From Sacculina carcini (Eukaryota; Arthropoda; Thecostraca; Sacculinidae), in NCBI GenBank assembly GCA_916048095.2, contig CAJZIA020000003.1, positions 1-64,000 on the forward strand: a DNA stretch of 64,000 nt, in the 5' to 3' direction. Within the stretch, counting starts at the first letter, position 1; each line of letters begins with the position of its first letter. The notes beneath the pieces were generated by a model. The model was not told where the DNA came from. It saw only the letters and a list, made by a program, of their open reading frames with translations, and searched no databases. A program made the position numbers and the translations under genes. Of this stretch, positions 33,008 to 45,750 are shown piece after piece.

Positions 33008-33464
33008 ATTCATCCAATTTATTTCGATTATTTGTGTGTAGAGTTTAGTGTTGAGTGAAGAAAGTTATTACCTGGCTGGGATTCGAACCGAGGTCCTCGG
33101 GGTTCGAGCAGAGTCTTACGCGGTTCGGCCATTGTAGATGTTCAAGAGAGATGGTTTATATGTGGTATATATAGTGCGCAAGCACTATTGTACAATTAAT
33201 ATATAGAATTGTGAGATACTTGTGGCGCACATGATACAATTGTGGCGCACGTATTAGATATATTAATGTTTATTATATTTGGTTATGCTAACTAAATTAA
33301 TTTAGAGTTGTGAGACAAATGCACATGATACAATTGTGGCGCGCGTATTTGGTATATTAATGTTTATTATATTATGTTATGCTAATTAAATAAATTTAGA
33401 GAATTGTGAAACACTTGTGACGCACATGATACAATTGTGGCGCGCGTATTAGGTATATTAAGTT
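33008..33464. repeat. S23 spacer, class B
   Basis: 457 bp, TAT-type hairpin at 33171-33188. Confidence 0.92.
33067..33138 (-). mobile_element. tRNA-like Pol III head, copy in S23
   Basis: B box 33079-33089, A box 33121-33131, minus strand. Confidence 0.57.
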
Positions 33465-33993
33465 ATTTTCTTTATTTTCTTTATTTTCTTTATTTTCTTT
33501 ATTTTCTTTTTCTTTATTTTCTTTATTTTCTTTATTTTCTTTATTTTCTTTATTTTCTTTATTTTCTTTATTTTCTTTATTTTCTTTATTTTCTTTATTT
33601 TCTTTATTTTCTTTATTTTCTTTATTTTCTTTATTTTCTTTATTTTCTTTATTTTCTTTATTTTCTTTATTTTCTTTATTTTCTTTATTTTCTTTATTTT
33701 CTTTATTTTCTTTATTTTCTTTATTTTCTTTATTTTCTTTATTTTCTTTATTTTCTTTATTTTCTTTATTTTCTTTATTTTATTCATTTTCTTCATTTTA
33801 TTTATTTTATTTATTTTATTTATTTTATTTATTTTATTTATTTTCTTTATTTTCTTTATTTTCTTTATTTTCTTTATTTTCTTTATTTTCTTTATTTTCT
33901 TTATTTTCTTTATTTTCTTTATTTTCTTTATTTTCTTTATTTTCTTTATTTTCTTTATTTTCTTTATTTTCTTTATTTTATTTATTTTATTTT
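33465..33993. repeat. T23: 9-mer tract
   Basis: TTTTTC unit near 33506, TTCATTTTC/TTCATTTTA pair near 33782-33797, five TTTATTTTA units, then pure TTTATTTTC. Confidence 0.94.
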
Positions 33994-34450
33994 ATTCATC
34001 CAATTCATTTCGATTATTTGTGTGTAGAGTTTAGTGTTGAGTGAAGAAAGTTATTACCTGGCTGGGATTCGAACCGAGGTCCTCGGGGTTCGAGCAGAGT
34101 CTTACGCGGTTCGGCCATTGTAGATGTTCAAGAGAGATGGTTTATATGTGGTATATATAGTGCGCAAGCACTATTGTACAATTAATATATAGAATTGTGA
34201 GATACTTGTGGCGCACATGATACAATTGTGGCGCACGTATTAGATATATTAATGTTTATTATATTTGGTTATGCTAACTAAATTAATTTAGAGTTGTGAG
34301 ACAAATGCACATGATACAATTGTGGCGCGCGTATTTGGTATATTAATGTTTATTATATTATGTTATGCTAATTAAATAAATTTAGAGAATTGTGAAACAC
34401 TTGTGACGCACATGATACAATTGTGGCGCGCGTATTAGGTATATTAAGTT
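33994..34450. repeat. S24 spacer, class B, CAATTCATT variant
   Basis: 457 bp, TAT-type hairpin at 34157-34174. Confidence 0.92.
34053..34124 (-). mobile_element. tRNA-like Pol III head, copy in S24
   Basis: B box 34065-34075, A box 34107-34117, minus strand. Confidence 0.57.
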
Positions 34451-35194
34451 ATTTTCTTTATTTTCTTTATTTTCTTTATTTTCTTTATTTTATTTATTTT
34501 CTTTATTTTCTTTATTTTCTTTATTTTCGTTATTTTCTTTATTTTCTTTATTTTCTTTATTTTCTTTATTTTCTTTATTTTCTTTATTTTCTTTATTTTC
34601 TTTATTTTCTTTATTTTCTTTATTTTCTTTATTTTCTTTATTTTCTTTATTTTCTTTATTTTCTTTATTTTCTTTATTTTCTTTATTTTCTTTATTTTCT
34701 TTATTTTCTTTATTTTCTTTATTTTCTTTATTTTTTTATTTTCTTTATTTTCTTTATTTTCTTTATTTTCTTTATTTTCTTTATTTTCTTTATTTTCTTT
34801 ATTTTCTTTATTTTCTTTATTTTCTTTATTTTCTTTATTTTCTTTATTTTCTTTATTTTCTTTATTTTCTTTATTTTCTTTATTTTCTTTATTTTCTTTA
34901 TTTTCTTTATTTTCTTTATTTTCTTTATTTTCTTTATTTTCTTTATTTTCTTTATTTTCTTTATTTTCTTTATTTTCTTTATTTTCTTTATTTTCTTTTT
35001 CTTTATTTTCTTTATTTTCTTTATTTTCTTTATTTTCTTTATTTTCTTTATTTTCTTTATTTTCTTTATTTTCTTTATTTTCTTTATTTTCTTTATTTTC
35101 TTTATTTTCTTTATTTTCTTTATTTTCTTTATTTTCTTTATTTTCTTTATTTTCTTTATTTTCTTTATTTTCTTTATTTTATTTATTTTATTTA
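34451..35194. repeat. T24: 9-mer tract with rare GTTATTTTC
   Basis: Lone TTTATTTTA near 34490, GTTATTTTC near 34528, T-rich shift near 34730, TTTTTC unit near 34995. T28 shares the first three but lacks the TTTTTC unit and 18 nine-mers (168 bp = 18 x 9 + 6). Confidence 0.94.
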
Positions 35195-35816
35195 ATTCAT
35201 CCAATTTATTTCGATTATTTGTGTGTAGAGTTTAGTATAGTATAGAGTTTAGTTTATTATATTATGTTATGCTAATTAAATAAATTTAGAGAATTGTGAA
35301 ACACTTGTGACGCACATGATACAATTGTGGCGCGCGTATTAAGTATATTAATGTTTTTTAAATTAGTTTGAGAATTAAATTAGTTCATAGAATTGTGAGA
35401 CACTTGTGGCGCACATGATACAATTGTGGCGCACGTATTTCGTATATTAATGTTTATTATATTAGGTTATGATAATTAGTTGTGTTAAAACAAGTTGATT
35501 AAAAAATATAATGAAATTAATTTGAAAAATATTTATCAAGTGTGTTTAAACGGGTGAATAGACGGTGGATGGTAGAAGATGTCTATAACAATGATTTGTT
35601 CAAACTGCGCATGCGCAGACGTCAGCGCGGTATCACGTACGCGGTGCGTGATTGTGCACCATCCAAGGTTACCTTGAGATGGCGCCAGACTGGCGGGGAA
35701 TGTGTTTGATGTACTGCGCATGCGCAGACGTCAGCGCGGTATCATGGTGTGTGCATTGCATCAGCCAAGGTGACCTTGAATGCAGTGCTGAGTCAGCACT
35801 GCTGACGTCATCTATA
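35195..35816. repeat. S25 spacer, class C
   Basis: 622 bp, filler scar at 35237-35252. Confidence 0.92.
35545..35816. promoter_or_regulatory. GC module in S25
   Basis: NRF1-type palindromes at 35606-35617 and 35715-35726, CRE 35803-35810. Confidence 0.47.
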
Positions 35817-36356
35817 TTTTCTTTATTTTCTTTATTTTCTTTATTTTCTTTATTTTCTTTATTTTCTTTATTTTCTTTATTTTCTTTATTTTCTTTATTT
35901 TCTTTATTTTCTTTATTTTCTTTATTTTCTTTATTTTCTTTATTTTCTTTATTTTCTTTATTTTCTTTATTTTCTTTATTTTCTTTATTTTCTTTATTTT
36001 CTTTATTTTCTTTATTTTCTTTATTTTCTTTATTTTCTTTATTTTCTTTATTTTCTTTATTTTCTTTATTTTCTTTATTTTCTTTATTTTCTTTATTTTC
36101 TTTATTTTCTTTATTTTCTTTATTTTCTTTATTTTCTTTATTTTCTTTATTTTCTTTATTTTCTTTATTTTCTTTATTTTCTTTATTTTCTTTATTTTCT
36201 TTATTTTCTTTATTTTCTTTATTTTCTTTATTTTCTTTATTTTCTTTATTTTCTTTATTTTCTTTATTTTCTTTATTTTCTTTATTTTCTTTATCTTCTT
36301 TATTTTCTTTATTTTCTTTATTTTCTTTATTTTCTTTATTTTATTTATTTTATTTT
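35817..36356. repeat. T25: nearly pure 9-mer tract
   Basis: One TTTATCTTC near 36292; otherwise uniform. Partner T29 is one 9-mer shorter. Confidence 0.94.
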
Positions 36357-36813
36357 ATTCATCCAATTTATTTCGATTATTTGTGTGTAGAGTTTAGTGT
36401 TGAGTGAAGAAAGTTATTACCTGGCTGGGATTCGAACCGAGGTCCTCGGGGTTCGAGCAGAGTCTTACGCGGTTCGGCCATTGTAGATGTTCAAGAGAGA
36501 TGGTTTATATGTGGTATATATAGTGCGCAAGCACTATTGTACAATTAATATATAGAATTGTGAGATACTTGTGGCGCACATGATACAATTGTGGCGCACG
36601 TATTAGATATATTAATGTTTATTATATTTGGTTATGCTAACTAAATTAATTTAGAGTTGTGAGACAAATGCACATGATACAATTGTGGCGCGCGTATTTG
36701 GTATATTAATGTTTATTATATTATGTTATGCTAATTAAATAAATTTAGAGAATTGTGAAACACTTGTGACGCACATGATACAATTGTGGCGCGCGTATTA
36801 GGTATATTAAGTT
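36357..36813. repeat. S26 spacer, class B
   Basis: 457 bp, TAT-type hairpin at 36520-36537. Confidence 0.92.
36416..36487 (-). mobile_element. tRNA-like Pol III head, copy in S26
   Basis: B box 36428-36438, A box 36470-36480, minus strand. Confidence 0.57.
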
Positions 36814-38301
36814 ATTTTCTTTATTTTCTTTATTTTCTTTATTTTCTTTTTCTTTATTTTCTTTATTTTCTTTATTTTCTTTATTTTCTTTATTTTCTTT
36901 ATTTTCTTTATTTTCTTTATTTTCTTTATTTTCTTTATTTTCTTTATTTTCTTTATTTTCTTTATTTTCTTTATTTTCTTTATTTTCTTTATTTTCTTTA
37001 TTTTCTTTATTTTCTTTATTTTCTTTATTTTCTTTATTTTCTTTATTTTCTTTATTTTCTTTATTTTCTTTATTTTCTTTATTTTCTTTATTTTCTTTAT
37101 TTTCTTTATTTTCTTTATTTTATTCATTTTCTTCATTTTATTTATTTTATTTATTTTATTTATTTTCTTTATTTTCTTTATTTTCTTTATTTTCTTTATT
37201 TTCTTTATTTTCTTTATTTTCTTTATTTTCTTTATTTTCTTTATTTTCTTTATTTTCTTTATTTTCTTTATTTTCTTTATTTTCTTTATTTTCTTTATTT
37301 TCTTTATTTTCTTTATTTTCTTTATTTTCTTTATTTTATTCATTTTATTCATTTTCTTCATTTTATTTATTTTATTTATTTTATTTATTTTCTTTATTTT
37401 CTTTATTTTCTTTATTTTCTTTATTTTCTTTATTTTCTTTATTTTCTTTATTTTCTTTATTTTCTTTATTTTCTTTATTTTCTTTATTTTCTTTATTTTC
37501 TTTATTTTCTTTATTTTCTTTATTTTCTTTATTTTCTTTATTTTCTTTATTTTCTTTATTTTCTTTATTTTCTTTATTTTCTTTATTTTCTTTATTTTCT
37601 TTATTTTCTTTATTTTCTTTATTTTCTTTATTTTCTTTATTTTCTTTATTTTCTTTATTTTCTTTATTTTCTTTATTTTCTTTATTTTAATTATTTTATT
37701 TATTTTCTTTATTTTCTTTATTTTCTTTATTTTCTTTATTTTCTTTATTTTCTTTATTTTCTTTATTTTCTTTATTTTCTTTATTTTCTTTATTTTCTTT
37801 ATTTTCTTTATTTTCTTTATTTTCTTTATTTTCTTTATTTTCTTTATTTTCTTTATTTTCTTTATTTTCTTTATTTTCTTTATTTTCTTTATTTTCTTTA
37901 TTTTCTTTATTTTCTTTATTTTCTTTATTTTCTATATTTTATTTTCTTTATTTTCTTTATTTTCTTTATTTTCTTTATTTTCTTTATTTTCTTTATTTTC
38001 TTTATTTTCTTTATTTTCTTTATTTTCTTTATTTTCTTTATTTTCTTTATTTTCTTTATTTTCTTTATTTTCTTTATTTTCTTTATTTTCTTTATTTTCT
38101 TTATTTTATTCATTTTCTTCATTTTATTTATTTTAGTTATTTTATTTATTTTCTTTATTTTCTTTATTTTCTTTATTTTCTTTATTTTCTTTATTTTCTT
38201 TATTTTCTTTATTTTCTTTATTTTCTTTATTTTCTTTATTTTCTTTATTTTCTTTATTTTCTTTATTTTCTTTATTTTCTATATTTTATTTATTTTATTT
38301 T
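36814..38301. repeat. T26: longest 9-mer tract (1488 bp)
   Basis: TTTTTC unit near 36846. TTCATTTT clusters near 37123, 37337 and 38107, each followed by TTTATTTTA, suggest that a ~220-bp and larger blocks were copied within the tract. TTTTAATTATTTTA near 37688, TATATTTTA near 37931 and 38279, TTTTAGTTATTTTA near 38132. Confidence 0.94.
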
Positions 38302-38758
38302 ATTCATCCAATTCATTTCGATTATTTGTGTGTAGAGTTTAGTGTTGAGTGAAGAAAGTTATTACCTGGCTGGGATTCGAACCGAGGTCCTCGGGGTTCG
38401 AGCAGAGTCTTACGCGGTTCGGCCATTGTAGATGTTCAAGAGAGATGGTTTATATGTGGTATATATAGTGCGCAAGCACTATTGTACAATTAATATATAG
38501 AATTGTGAGATACTTGTGGCGCACATGATACAATTGTGGCGCACGTATTAGATATATTAATGTTTATTATATTTGGTTATGCTAACTAAATTAATTTAGA
38601 GTTGTGAGACAAATGCACATGATACAATTGTGGCGCGCGTATTTGGTATATTAATGTTTATTATATTATGTTATGCTAATTAAATAAATTTAGAGAATTG
38701 TGAAACACTTGTGACGCACATGATACAATTGTGGCGCGCGTATTAGGTATATTAAGTT
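38302..38758. repeat. S27 spacer, class B, CAATTCATT variant
   Basis: 457 bp, TAT-type hairpin at 38465-38482. Confidence 0.92.
38361..38432 (-). mobile_element. tRNA-like Pol III head, copy in S27
   Basis: B box 38373-38383, A box 38415-38425, minus strand. Confidence 0.57.
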
Positions 38759-39659
38759 ATTTTCTTTATTTTCTTTATTTTCTTTATTTTCTTTATTTTC
38801 TTTATTTTCTTTATTTTCTTTATTTTCTTTATTTTCTTTATTTTCTTTATTTTCTTTATTTTCTTTATTTTCTTTATTTTCTTTATTTTCTTTATTTTCT
38901 TTATTTTCTTTATTTTCTTTATTTTCTTTATTTTCTTTATTTTCTTTATTTTCTTTATTTTCTTTATTTTCTTTATTTTCTTTATTTTCTTTATTTTCTT
39001 TATTTTCTTTATTTTCTTTATTTTCTTTATTTTCTTTATTTTCTTTATTTTCTTTATTTTCTTTATTTTCTTTATTTTCTTTATTTTCTTTATTTTCTTT
39101 ATTTTCTATATTTTCTATATTTTCTATATTTTCTTTATTTTCTTTATTTTCTTTATTTTCTTTATTTTCTTTATTTTCTTTATTTTCTATATTTTCTTTA
39201 TTTTCTTTATTTTCTTTATTTTCTTTATTTTCTTTATTTTCTTTATTTTCTTTATTTTATTTATTTTATTTATTTTATTTATTTTATTTATTTTATTTAT
39301 TTTATTTATTTTATTTATTTTATTTATTTTATTTATTTTATTTATTTTATTTATTTTATTTATTTTATTTATTTTATTTATTTTATTTATTTTATTTATT
39401 TTCTTTATTTTCTTTATTTTCTTTATTTTCTTTATTTTCTTTATTTTCTTTATTTTCTTTATTTTCTTTATTTTCTTTATTTTCTTTATTTTCTTTATTT
39501 TCTTTATTTTCTTTATTTTCTTTATTTTATTCATTTTCTTCATTTTATTTATTTTCTTTATTTTCTTTATTTTCTTTATTTTCTTTATCTTCTTTATTTT
39601 CTTTATTTTCTTTATTTTCTTTATTTTCTTTATTTTCTTTATTTTATTTATTTTATTTT
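38759..39659. repeat. T27: 9-mer tract
   Basis: Pure to about 39105, three TATATTTTC (about 39106-39130) and one near 39186, a long TTTATTTTA block (about 39256-39400), TTCATTTT pair near 39530, TTTATCTTC near 39588. Confidence 0.94.
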
Positions 39660-40116
39660 ATTCATCCAATTTATTTCGATTATTTGTGTGTAGAGTTTAG
39701 TGTTGAGTGAAGAAAGTTATTACCTGGCTGGGATTCGAACCGAGGTCCTCGGGGTTCGAGCAGAGTCTTACGCGGTTCGGCCATTGTAGATGTTCAAGAG
39801 AGATGGTTTATATGTGGTATATATAGTGCGCAAGCACTATTGTACAATTAATATATAGAATTGTGAGATACTTGTGGCGCACATGATACAATTGTGGCGC
39901 ACGTATTAGATATATTAATGTTTATTATATTTGGTTATGCTAACTAAATTAATTTAGAGTTGTGAGACAAATGCACATGATACAATTGTGGCGCGCGTAT
40001 TTGGTATATTAATGTTTATTATATTATGTTATGCTAATTAAATAAATTTAGAGAATTGTGAAACACTTGTGACGCACATGATACAATTGTGGCGCGCGTA
40101 TTAGGTATATTAAGTT
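39660..40116. repeat. S28 spacer, class B
   Basis: 457 bp, TAT-type hairpin at 39823-39840. Confidence 0.92.
39719..39790 (-). mobile_element. tRNA-like Pol III head, copy in S28
   Basis: B box 39731-39741, A box 39773-39783, minus strand. Confidence 0.57.
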
Positions 40117-40692
40117 ATTTTCTTTATTTTCTTTATTTTCTTTATTTTCTTTATTTTATTTATTTTCTTTATTTTCTTTATTTTCTTTATTTTCGTTATT
40201 TTCTTTATTTTCTTTATTTTCTTTATTTTCTTTATTTTCTTTATTTTCTTTATTTTCTTTATTTTCTTTATTTTCTTTATTTTCTTTATTTTCTTTATTT
40301 TCTTTATTTTCTTTATTTTCTTTATTTTCTTTATTTTCTTTATTTTCTTTATTTTCTTTATTTTCTTTATTTTCTTTATTTTCTTTATTTTCTTTATTTT
40401 TTTATTTTCTTTATTTTCTTTATTTTCTTTATTTTCTTTATTTTCTTTATTTTCTTTATTTTCTTTATTTTCTTTATTTTCTTTATTTTCTTTATTTTCT
40501 TTATTTTCTTTATTTTCTTTATTTTCTTTATTTTCTTTATTTTCTTTATTTTCTTTATTTTCTTTATTTTCTTTATTTTCTTTATTTTCTTTATTTTCTT
40601 TATTTTCTTTATTTTCTTTATTTTCTTTATTTTCTTTATTTTCTTTATTTTCTTTATTTTCTTTATTTTCTTTATTTTATTTATTTTATTTA
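40117..40692. repeat. T28: 9-mer tract with rare GTTATTTTC
   Basis: Shares the GTTATTTTC (about 40193) and T-rich shift (about 40398) of T24 but is 168 bp shorter. Confidence 0.94.
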
Positions 40693-41314
40693 ATTCATCC
40701 AATTTATTTCGATTATTTGTGTGTAGAGTTTAGTATAGTATAGAGTTTAGTTTATTATATTATGTTATGCTAATTAAATAAATTTAGAGAATTGTGAAAC
40801 ACTTGTGACGCACATGATACAATTGTGGCGCGCGTATTAAGTATATTAATGTTTTTTAAATTAGTTTGAGAATTAAATTAGTTCATAGAATTGTGAGACA
40901 CTTGTGGCGCACATGATACAATTGTGGCGCACGTATTTCGTATATTAATGTTTATTATATTAGGTTATGATAATTAGTTGTGTTAAAACAAGTTGATTAA
41001 AAAATATAATGAAATTAATTTGAAAAATATTTATCAAGTGTGTTTAAACGGGTGAATAGACGGTGGATGGTAGAAGATGTCTATAACAATGATTTGTTCA
41101 AACTGCGCATGCGCAGACGTCAGCGCGGTATCACGTACGCGGTGCGTGATTGTGCACCATCCAAGGTTACCTTGAGATGGCGCCAGACTGGCGGGGAATG
41201 TGTTTGATGTACTGCGCATGCGCAGACGTCAGCGCGGTATCATGGTGTGTGCATTGCATCAGCCAAGGTGACCTTGAATGCAGTGCTGAGTCAGCACTGC
41301 TGACGTCATCTATA
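40693..41314. repeat. S29 spacer, class C
   Basis: 622 bp, filler scar at 40735-40750. Confidence 0.92.
41043..41314. promoter_or_regulatory. GC module in S29
   Basis: NRF1-type palindromes at 41104-41115 and 41213-41224, CRE 41301-41308. Confidence 0.47.
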
Positions 41315-41845
41315 TTTTCTTTATTTTCTTTATTTTCTTTATTTTCTTTATTTTCTTTATTTTCTTTATTTTCTTTATTTTCTTTATTTTCTTTATTTTC
41401 TTTATTTTCTTTATTTTCTTTATTTTCTTTATTTTCTTTATTTTCTTTATTTTCTTTATTTTCTTTATTTTCTTTATTTTCTTTATTTTCTTTATTTTCT
41501 TTATTTTCTTTATTTTCTTTATTTTCTTTATTTTCTTTATTTTCTTTATTTTCTTTATTTTCTTTATTTTCTTTATTTTCTTTATTTTCTTTATTTTCTT
41601 TATTTTCTTTATTTTCTTTATTTTCTTTATTTTCTTTATTTTCTTTATTTTCTTTATTTTCTTTATTTTCTTTATTTTCTTTATTTTCTTTATTTTCTTT
41701 ATTTTCTTTATTTTCTTTATTTTCTTTATTTTCTTTATTTTCTTTATTTTCTTTATTTTCTTTATTTTCTTTATTTTCTTTATCTTCTTTATTTTCTTTA
41801 TTTTCTTTATTTTCTTTATTTTCTTTATTTTATTTATTTTATTTT
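41315..41845. repeat. T29: nearly pure 9-mer tract
   Basis: Partner of T25; TTTATCTTC near 41783. Confidence 0.94.
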
Positions 41846-42302
41846 ATTCATCCAATTTATTTCGATTATTTGTGTGTAGAGTTTAGTGTTGAGTGAAGAA
41901 AGTTATTACCTGGCTGGGATTCGAACCGAGGTCCTCGGGGTTCGAGCAGAGTCTTACGCGGTTCGGCCATTGTAGATGTTCAAGAGAGATGGTTTATATG
42001 TGGTATATATAGTGCGCAAGCACTATTGTACAATTAATATATAGAATTGTGAGATACTTGTGGCGCACATGATACAATTGTGGCGCACGTATTAGATATA
42101 TTAATGTTTATTATATTTGGTTATGCTAACTAAATTAATTTAGAGTTGTGAGACAAATGCACATGATACAATTGTGGCGCGCGTATTTGGTATATTAATG
42201 TTTATTATATTATGTTATGCTAATTAAATAAATTTAGAGAATTGTGAAACACTTGTGACGCACATGATACAATTGTGGCGCGCGTATTAGGTATATTAAG
42301 TT
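41846..42302. repeat. S30 spacer, class B
   Basis: 457 bp, TAT-type hairpin at 42009-42026. Confidence 0.92.
41905..41976 (-). mobile_element. tRNA-like Pol III head, copy in S30
   Basis: B box 41917-41927, A box 41959-41969, minus strand. Confidence 0.57.
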
Positions 42303-43772
42303 ATTTTCTTTATTTTCTTTATTTTCTTTATTTTCTTTTTCTTTATTTTCTTTATTTTCTTTATTTTCTTTATTTTCTTTATTTTCTTTATTTTCTTTAT
42401 TTTCTTTATTTTCTTTATTTTCTTTATTTTCTTTATTTTCTTTATTTTCTTTATTTTCTTTATTTTCTTTATTTTCTTTATTTTCTTTATTTTCTTTATT
42501 TTCTTTATTTTCTTTATTTTCTTTATTTTCTTTATTTTCTTTATTTTCTTTATTTTCTTTATTTTCTTTATTTTCTTTATTTTCTTTATTTTCTTTATTT
42601 TCTTTATTTTATTCATTTTCTTCATTTTATTTATTTTATTTATTTTATTTATTTTCTTTATTTTCTTTATTTTCTTTATTTTCTTTATTTTCTTTATTTT
42701 TTTTATTTTCTTTATTTTCTTTATTTTCTTTATTTTCTTTATTTTCTTTATTTTCTTTATTTTCTTTATTTTCTTTATTTTCTTTATTTTCTTTATTTTC
42801 TTTATTTTCTTTATTTTCTTTATTTTATTCATTTTATTCATTTTATTCATTTTATTCATTTTATTTATTTTCTTTATTTTCTTTATTTTCTTTATTTTCT
42901 TTATTTTCTTTATTTTCTTTTTTTTCTTTATTTTCTTTATTTTCTTTATTTTCTTTATTTTCTTTATTTTCTTTATTTTCTTTATTTTCTTTATTTTCTT
43001 TATTTTCTTTATTTTCTTTATTTTCTTTATTTTCTTTATTTTCTTTATTTTCTTTATTTTCTTTATTTTCTTTATTTTCTTTATTTTCTTTATTTTCTTT
43101 ATTTTCTTTATTTTCTTTATTTTCTTTATTTTCTTTATTTTCTTTATTTTCTTTATTTTCTTTATTTTAATTATTTTATTTATTTTCTTTATTTTCTTTA
43201 TTTTCTTTATTTTCTTTATTTTCTTTATTTTCTTTATTTTCTTTATTTTCTTTATTTTCTTTATTTTCTTTATTTTCTTTATTTTCTTTATTTTCTTTAT
43301 TTTCTTTATTTTCTTTATTTTCTTTATTTTCTTTATTTTCTTTATTTTCTTTATTTTCTTTATTTTCTTTATTTTCTTTATTTTCTTTATTTTCTTTATT
43401 TTCTTTATTTTCTTTATTTTATTTTTTTTATTTTCTTTATTTTCTTTATTTTCTTTATTTTCTTTATTTTCTTTATTTTCTTTATTTTCTTTATTTTCTT
43501 TATTTTCTTTATTTTCTTTATTTTCTTTATTTTCTTTATTTTCTTTATTTTCTTTATTTTCTTTATTTTCTTTATTTTATTCATTTTCTTCATTTTATTT
43601 ATTTTAGTTATTTTATTTATTTTCTTTATTTTCTTTATTTTCTTTATTTTCTTTATTTTCTTTATTTTCTTTATTTTCTTTATTTTCTTTATTTTCTTTA
43701 TTTTCTTTATTTTCTTTATTTTCTTTATTTTCTTTATTTTCTTTATTTTCTATATTTTATTTATTTTATTTT
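42303..43772. repeat. T30: long 9-mer tract (1470 bp)
   Basis: Partner of T26. Has four TTCATTTTA units near 42828-42862 where T26 has fewer, private T-rich units near 42700 and 42911, and shares TTTTAATTATTTTA (about 43167) and TTTTAGTTATTTTA (about 43609). Confidence 0.94.
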
Positions 43773-44229
43773 ATTCATCCAATTCATTTCGATTATTTGT
43801 GTGTAGAGTTTAGTGTTGAGTGAAGAAAGTTATTACCTGGCTGGGATTCGAACCGAGGTCCTCGGGGTTCGAGCAGAGTCTTACGCGGTTCGGCCATTGT
43901 AGATGTTCAAGAGAGATGGTTTATATGTGGTATATATAGTGCGCAAGCACTATTGTACAATTAATATATAGAATTGTGAGATACTTGTGGCGCACATGAT
44001 ACAATTGTGGCGCACGTATTAGATATATTAATGTTTATTATATTTGGTTATGCTAACTAAATTAATTTAGAGTTGTGAGACAAATGCACATGATACAATT
44101 GTGGCGCGCGTATTTGGTATATTAATGTTTATTATATTATGTTATGCTAATTAAATAAATTTAGAGAATTGTGAAACACTTGTGACGCACATGATACAAT
44201 TGTGGCGCGCGTATTAGGTATATTAAGTT
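43773..44229. repeat. S31 spacer, class B, CAATTCATT variant
   Basis: 457 bp, TAT-type hairpin at 43936-43953. Confidence 0.92.
43832..43903 (-). mobile_element. tRNA-like Pol III head, copy in S31
   Basis: B box 43844-43854, A box 43886-43896, minus strand. Confidence 0.57.
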
Positions 44230-45112
44230 ATTTTCTTTATTTTCTTTATTTTCTTTATTTTCTTTATTTTCTTTATTTTCTTTATTTTCTTTATTTTCTT
44301 TATTTTCTTTATTTTCTTTATTTTCTTTATTTTCTTTATTTTCTTTATTTTCTTTATTTTCTTTATTTTCTTTATTTTCTTTATTTTCTTTATTTTCTTT
44401 ATTTTCTTTATTTTCTTTATTTTCTTTATTTTCTTTATTTTCTTTATTTTCTTTATTTTCTTTATTTTCTTTATTTTCTTTATTTTCTTTATTTTCTTTA
44501 TTTTCTTTATTTTCTTTATTTTCTTTATTTTCTTTATTTTCTTTATTTTCTTTATTTTCTTTATTTTCTTTATTTTCTATATTTTCTATATTTTCTATAT
44601 TTTCTTTATTTTCTTTATTTTCTTTATTTTCTTTATTTTCTTTATTTTCTTTATTTTCTATATTTTCTTTATTTTCTTTATTTTCTTTATTTTCTTTATT
44701 TTCTTTATTTTCTTTATTTTCTTTATTTTATTTATTTTATTTATTTTATTTATTTTATTTATTTTATTTATTTTATTTATTTTATTTATTTTATTTATTT
44801 TATTTATTTTATTTATTTTATTTATTTTATTTATTTTATTTATTTTATTTATTTTATTTATTTTCTTTATTTTCTTTATTTTCTTTATTTTCTTTATTTT
44901 CTTTATTTTCTTTATTTTCTTTATTTTCTTTATTTTCTTTATTTTCTTTATTTTCTTTATTTTCTTTATTTTCTTTATTTTATTCATTTTTTTCATTTTA
45001 TTTATTTTCTTTTTTTTCTTTATTTTCTTTATTTTCTTTATCTTCTTTATTTTCTTTATTTTCTTTATTTTCTTTATTTTCTTTATTTTCTTTATTTTAT
45101 TTATTTTATTTT
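44230..45112. repeat. T31: 9-mer tract
   Basis: Partner of T27. Same three plus one TATATTTTC; private T gains near 44990 and 45011; TTTATCTTC near 45040. Confidence 0.94.
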
Positions 45113-45171
45113 ATTCATCCAATTTATTTCGATTATTTGTGTGTAGAGTTTAGTGTTGAGTGAAGAAAGTT

Positions 45172-45243
45172 ATTACCTGGCTGGGATTCGAACCGAGGTC
45201 CTCGGGGTTCGAGCAGAGTCTTACGCGGTTCGGCCATTGTAGA
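45172..45243 (-). mobile_element. tRNA-like Pol III head, copy in S32
   Basis: B box 45184-45194, A box 45226-45236, minus strand. Confidence 0.57.
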
Positions 45244-45750
45244 TGTTCAAGAGAGATGGTTTATATGTGGTATATATAGTGCGCAAGCACTATTGTACAA
45301 TTAATATATAGAATTGTGAGATACTTGTGGCGCACATGATACAATTGTGGCGCACGTATTAGATATATTAATGTTTATTATATTTGGTTATGCTAACTAA
45401 ATTAATTTAGAGTTGTGAGACAAATGCACATGATACAATTGTGGCGCGCGTATTTGGTATATTAATGTTTATTATATTATGTTATGCTAATTAAATAAAT
45501 TTAGAGAATTGTGAGACACTTGTGACGCACATGATACAATTGTGGCGCGCGTATTAGGTATGTTAATGTTTTTTAAATTAGTTTGAGAATTAAATTAATT
45601 CATAGAATTGTGAGACACTTGTGGCGCACTTGTGACGCACGTATTTCGTATATTAATGTTTATTATATTAGGTTATGATAATTAGTTGTGTTAAAACAAG
45701 TTGATTTAAAAATATAATGAAATTAATTTGAAAAATATTTATCAAGTGTG

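Larger units (their letters stand above)
33994..39659. repeat. 5.5-kb higher-order repeat, copy 1 (S24 to T27)
   Basis: Class order B C B B, with rare marks GTTATTTTC (about 34528), TTTTAATTATTTTA (about 37688) and TTTTAGTTATTTTA (about 38132). The same order and marks recur at 39660-45112. Tracts differ from that copy by 168, 9, 18 and 18 bp. Confidence 0.9.
39660..45112. repeat. 5.5-kb higher-order repeat, copy 2 (S28 to T31)
   Basis: Matches 33994-39659 unit by unit. It is 213 bp shorter in total, all of it in the 9-mer tracts. S28 lacks the CAATTCATT change of S24, but S31 keeps that of S27. Confidence 0.9.
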
